IMG/VR virus record: IMGVR_UViG_3300021957_006103
Location: 1-30,501 of that record
Reading direction: 5' to 3' (one strand)
Source of the DNA: a virus
DNA: 30,501 nucleotides
Under the pieces are notes generated by a model. It did no database searches. It was not told the DNA's origin and was given only the letters and a program-made list of their open reading frames with translations. The translations under genes were made by a program, and so were the position numbers. Shown here piece by piece: positions 27,614 through 30,501 of this stretch. Numbering within the stretch: position 1 is the stretch's first letter; every line of letters begins with the position of its first letter.

Positions 27614-29347
27614 ATGAACTACACCGAGCTGAAGAACTTCGTTCTTGAACATTCCCACAAATATTATGATTTATCAGCGCCAAGCATCTCCGATGCTGAG
27701 TGGGATAAGGCTTATGACAAGCTTGAAGCAATGGAACAAGCGCAAGGATGGAAAGACTCGGATTCCCCTACTTTAAAAGTAGGCGGAGCTTCTGGTAAGA
27801 TACGTCACCCGTATGCCCTTTATTCACTAAGAAAAGTATATGACAAAAGCGAAATTGAGGAGTGGATGGATGTTCGCACGCCAAAAATTGATGGAACTAA
27901 TCTTACTCTTATTTACAAGCGTGGAAAACTCCATTTGGCGCTCACTCGCGGGAATGGAGATCGAGGCGATGATGTTACCGCGCTCGCACAAGAAATCAGC
28001 AACATTCCAAAGCGAATCTCTACCGACCATTTGCGCGTAGTTATCAATGGCGAATGTGTTACAAATAATAAGGTTGAAAACTTTCGCAATTATGTTAGCG
28101 GCGCGCTAGGGCTAAAATCTCCTAAAGAATTTCGTGAAAGATCTATTCAGTTTATTGCTCACGATATTCTATCTTGGAATATGAGCTATCTCAACAAGAT
28201 AGAAATTCTTAAGAATATGAACTTTTTTACAGTATTAGATGACGAAGCGTGGGAATATCCTTGTGATGGCGTTGTCTATCGTTGTAACGATTGGCATCGT
28301 TGTAATGATTTAGGATATACTTCTAAATATCCTCGTTTTGCAGTAGCGCTTAAAACTCGGGAAATTCAAACAGCGATTACCACGCTACAAGAAGTTATTT
28401 GGACAGTTGGAAGAACCGGAACAGTTAATCCAACAGGAGTAGTCTCTCCTGTTATTCTTGACGACGCTACTATTTCTCGCGTCACACTACACAATATTGA
28501 ACAGATTGAAATGCACAATCTTGGGCTAGGAGACAGTATTGAGATTGAGCGGGCGGGTGGAGTTATTCCTAAATTTCTTCGCGTGATTGAGCACTCTGCA
28601 CACAATCTAAAAATTAATCAACGACACGCAGAATTGGCTATTAAAGAAGCAGTAGTACGTCATGGTCCCCGACTCAGGGTAAAGTCAGGGCAAGGCTCAT
28701 CACTAAAATTGCTTGAACATTTTATCGCAACTCTAAAAATTAAAGGGTTAGGTCCAGCATCTATCAAAAAGCTAGGACTAACCCATCCAATAGATCTATT
28801 TGAAGAACAACCGTGGCATAAACTTGGAGTAAACGGAGAAAAGATTGAAGAAGAGCTTGAACGAGCTAAGCTACAACCGTATTCTACAGTACTAGGCGCT
28901 CTAGGTATTCCAGGACTCGGAAGAACCGCTGCTAAACTAGTAGTGCAGCATATTCCCGAGTTTCGTTCTTTAAGAGATATTGACGTATTACCGATTAAGG
29001 GAATCGGACCTAAAACAATTGAATCAGTTTTAACCTGGCTAGATGATAACGAAGAATGGGTGATGCAACTCCCACTCCAACTAAAAGAAGAAATGTCAGT
29101 AACCGAAGTGTTACAAGACAACAAAAAAATCTGTATTACTGGTAAGATGGATATGACTCGTAATGAGTTAGCCGATCATCTTTATCAATATGGATTTAAG
29201 TTTACTTCATCAGTTACAAAAGATTGCTATGCTCTAATTGTATCGGATGATAACCAATCGTCAAAGTATAAAAAAGCACAACAGCTGGGAATAAAAATTG
29301 TCAACTACTGGCAAAATAAAAGTGCTGTACTAAATGGCGATTTTTAA
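27614..29347 (+). CDS. ligA: NAD+-dependent DNA ligase lacking the zinc-finger cysteines
   Basis: LigA seals nicks using NAD+. Seen: NMN-binding Ia region (HKYYDLSAPSISDAEWD, 15-31), the adenylation motif K91-IDG, DGVV (218-221), AVALKTRE (243-250), OB-fold DSIEIERAGGVIPK (307-320), helix-hairpin-helix units (IKGLGPASIKKLGL, GIPGLGRTA, IKGIGPKTIES) and a C-terminal BRCT domain (about 502-570). The four-cysteine zinc finger normally between OB and HhH is absent: residues 330-370 contain no cysteine. The length of 577 is below the usual 650-700. Of three candidate starts (TTG 27608, ATG 27611, ATG 27614) the last has AGAGGG at the best distance. The gene is visibly richer in G+C than the glycan block. 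Confidence 0.92.
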   Translation: MNYTELKNFVLEHSHKYYDLSAPSISDAEWDKAYDKLEAMEQAQGWKDSDSPTLKVGGASGKIRHPYALYSLRKVYDKSEIEEWMDVRTPKIDGTNLTLIYKRGKLHLALTRGNGDRGDDVTALAQEISNIPKRISTDHLRVVINGECVTNNKVENFRNYVSGALGLKSPKEFRERSIQFIAHDILSWNMSYLNKIEILKNMNFFTVLDDEAWEYPCDGVVYRCNDWHRCNDLGYTSKYPRFAVALKTREIQTAITTLQEVIWTVGRTGTVNPTGVVSPVILDDATISRVTLHNIEQIEMHNLGLGDSIEIERAGGVIPKFLRVIEHSAHNLKINQRHAELAIKEAVVRHGPRLRVKSGQGSSLKLLEHFIATLKIKGLGPASIKKLGLTHPIDLFEEQPWHKLGVNGEKIEEELERAKLQPYSTVLGALGIPGLGRTAAKLVVQHIPEFRSLRDIDVLPIKGIGPKTIESVLTWLDDNEEWVMQLPLQLKEEMSVTEVLQDNKKICITGKMDMTRNELADHLYQYGFKFTSSVTKDCYALIVSDDNQSSKYKKAQQLGIKIVNYWQNKSAVLNGDF

Positions 29348-29392
29348 TAGATTTTTTATAGAAGCAAAAACGTAAATACATTCATTTTAATC

Positions 29393-29421
29393 TTGCTTCT
29401 AATTAAAAAATCTCTTATAAT
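29393..29421 (+). promoter_or_regulatory. Sigma70-like promoter, TTGCTT-17-TATAAT
   Basis: TTGCTT (29393-29398), 17 bases, then a perfect TATAAT (29416-29421), in the 148-base gap before the repeated-HTH gene. The base pair preceding the -10 differs from the other TTGCT promoters (TCTCT instead of TCTGC). The long leader of about 67 bases contains no other feature I can see except AGGGA before the ATG. Confidence 0.8.
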
Positions 29422-29495
29422 CTAAACATAGTCAAGAAGACAACAACTTCTTGAATATCAACTTTAAATCTTAACTTTGTAATGAGGGAATATAA

Positions 29496-30185
29496 ATGAG
29501 TAAGTTTGAATACACAGAAGATATGGAAGCTCGTATGCATGATGTATGTGCTTCAGGCGTCACGGAAGAAATTGTCGAAGAGCTAATGAGCGAGTTCGAT
29601 TTTCCACGGCGCTCGGTTACTGCTAAGCTACGTAAGCTTGGCTTTGATGTTCCTAAGAAGCCTGGCGCTGCCCCAGTCTTCTCACAGGAAGAGACTGACG
29701 CTCTTGCAGACTATCTACAAGCCAATTCTGGCACGATGACTGCTGAAGAGATTGCTGCTGACTTTGCCGACGGTAAGTTTACAGCTCGTCAGATCAACGG
29801 TAAGGCTCTTTCCATGGAAATGACTTCACATGTAAAGCCTGCCGAGAAGAAGGTTACTCCACGTACCTACACCGCTGAAGAAGAGGCTCAGATTGAGTCA
29901 CTTGTCGACGAAGGTGCTTTCCTGGAGGATATTGCTGAGAAGGTTGGTAAGCCAGTTAACTCAGTTCGCGGTAAGCTTCTTTCTATGGGCCGTCTACAAG
30001 ACGTTCAACAGAAGAACAAGAAGTCCGCAAAGACAGATCCTTATGAGGGGATTGAGGATCTACTAGACCAAACTGTTGAAGAGCTTGCAGAGCACTTTGA
30101 CAAGACAGTTCGCGGTGTTAAGACCGTTCTAACTCGTCGTGGTCTTTCTTGTGCTGACTACACACCAAAGTCAGTGGCTGAGTAA
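29496..30185 (+). CDS. Protein made of about four tandem HTH units, probable DNA-binding
   Basis: The 229 residues divide into similar units: FEYTEDMEARMHDVC...RRSVTAKLRKLGF (4-50), PVFSQEETDALADYL...ARQINGKALSMEM (60-108), RTYTAEEEAQIESLV...VNSVRGKLLSMGRL (122-165) and YEGIEDLLDQTVEELAEHF...VRGVKTVLTRRGL (178-219). Each has an acidic first helix, an E-x-I/L-A-x-x-F/V step, then S/R-V-x-x-K/T-L as recognition helix, the SANT/GcrA-like plan. The gene has its own promoter and terminator and a base composition of about half G+C in the part I counted, with codons such as AAG, GGT and CGT favoured, unlike its AT-rich neighbours. This suggests high expression or separate origin. Probable transcription or genome-structuring protein. 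Confidence 0.7.
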   Translation: MSKFEYTEDMEARMHDVCASGVTEEIVEELMSEFDFPRRSVTAKLRKLGFDVPKKPGAAPVFSQEETDALADYLQANSGTMTAEEIAADFADGKFTARQINGKALSMEMTSHVKPAEKKVTPRTYTAEEEAQIESLVDEGAFLEDIAEKVGKPVNSVRGKLLSMGRLQDVQQKNKKSAKTDPYEGIEDLLDQTVEELAEHFDKTVRGVKTVLTRRGLSCADYTPKSVAE

Positions 30186-30207
30186 TCTCAGACCTTCTTA
30201 ACTAACT

Positions 30208-30235
30208 GGGGGACAATAGTGCGCTATTGTCCCCC
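30208..30235 (+). terminator. Strong hairpin terminator after the HTH-repeat gene
   Basis: GGGGGACAATAG (30208-30219) and CTATTGTCCCCC (30224-30235) form a perfect 12-pair stem with a TGCG loop, 23 bases after the stop at 30185. The following bases (tattggtattt) are only moderately T-rich, so termination may be partial. The hairpin would also act on the opposite strand. Confidence 0.75.
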
Positions 30236-30248
30236 TATTGGTATTTAA

Positions 30249-30501
30249 ATGGAATCTCTTAATCTATCAGAACTAGAAGATGAAACAATAGATTATATAC
30301 TAGGACTATCTCCTCCCGCCAGAGCCGCTTACTTTGCAAGTTTAGTAAAATCTTTTTATCCTAAAGTAGAAATACAGTCAATAGAATGGCAGCATCTTAT
30401 GGAAGCATATGCTGCTTCTTGGTATGCCGAAAAGATATATCGTTATAATCGGTTTTTTAATGAATCTTTTACTGCTGTTTATACAGAAACAGGACTAATT
30501 A
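30249..30501 (+). CDS. N-terminal part of a phage protein, C-terminus off the right edge
   Basis: The frame opens at an ATG at 30249 and runs to the window edge without a stop (84 residues seen). It begins MESLNLSELEDETIDYILGL, then PPARAAYFASLVKSFYP and WQHLMEAYAASWYAEKIYRY, all helical. No family was recognised from this part. It starts 13 bases after the terminator, so it depends on read-through or a promoter hidden near the hairpin. Confidence 0.55.
   Translation, partial: MESLNLSELEDETIDYILGLSPPARAAYFASLVKSFYPKVEIQSIEWQHLMEAYAASWYAEKIYRYNRFFNESFTAVYTETGLI

Noticed and set aside
28660-29124. Minus-strand 154-codon open frame, Ser/Cys-rich
   Set aside because: Entirely antisense to the DNA ligase gene, whose domains are clear; the low-complexity Ser/Pro content is a shadow effect.
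1-30501. CRISPR array, insertion sequence, integrase or attachment site
   Set aside because: No regularly spaced repeats, transposase, integrase or tRNA-gene junction could be seen on either strand.

Overview
The window is a gene-dense, AT-rich stretch of a tailed-phage genome, most likely a marine phage of an alphaproteobacterium. A phage origin is supported by a lysis cassette, a chain of tiny overlapping genes, a DUF3310 protein, a RecB/Cas4-type exonuclease, a phage NAD+-dependent DNA ligase and the near absence of intergenic DNA. The host inference rests on a circularly permuted (two-piece) tmRNA of alphaproteobacterial type and a bS21 ribosomal protein with the alphaproteobacterial N-terminal pattern. 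No terminase, capsid or polymerase gene lies in the window, so the phage family cannot be named.

Layout. Bases 1-10282 are almost all minus strand. From right to left they hold small early-type genes (8731-10282), a modification block (SGNH protein, 2OG oxygenase, NodU-type carbamoyltransferase, exonuclease, second 2OG oxygenase; 4488-8110), a run of microgenes including two cysteine-rich ones (3558-4495), and a lysis cassette: T4-type endolysin, a one-repeat Na+/Pi-cotransporter-like membrane protein, an i-spanin-like protein and an o-spanin-like lipoprotein. Two secreted proteins follow, the last running off the left edge. One plus-strand SGNH gene (8103-8759) sits inside this minus block. 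Its start codon overlaps that of a divergent SGNH gene.

From 10321 everything is plus strand. A long chain of mostly overlapping genes (10804-25874) looks like a glycan or sugar-nucleotide pathway: two DegT-type aminotransferases, a PP-loop ATPase, three SDR epimerase/dehydratases, a NeuD-like acyltransferase, at least four glycosyltransferases, a methyltransferase, two more 2OG oxygenases and an A-type Fe-S carrier. It is interrupted at 13819-14735 by a small translation island: bS21, an SH3-barrel-type protein and the permuted tmRNA, whose tag reads ANDNFVANEDYALAA. Bases 25876-30501 hold nucleic-acid genes: a PC4-like protein, a small HTH protein, DUF3310, DNA ligase, a protein with repeated HTH units, a strong hairpin terminator and the start of another gene.

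How the genes may work together. The sugar-modifying genes on both strands could build and decorate a glycan on the virion or the host surface, or a modified base; the sequence does not say which. bS21 and tmRNA would adjust host ribosomes late in infection. Four promoters share the pattern TTGCT(T/A)-17 nt-TAxxAT, three of them with TCTGC just before the -10 box, suggesting one co-regulated set.
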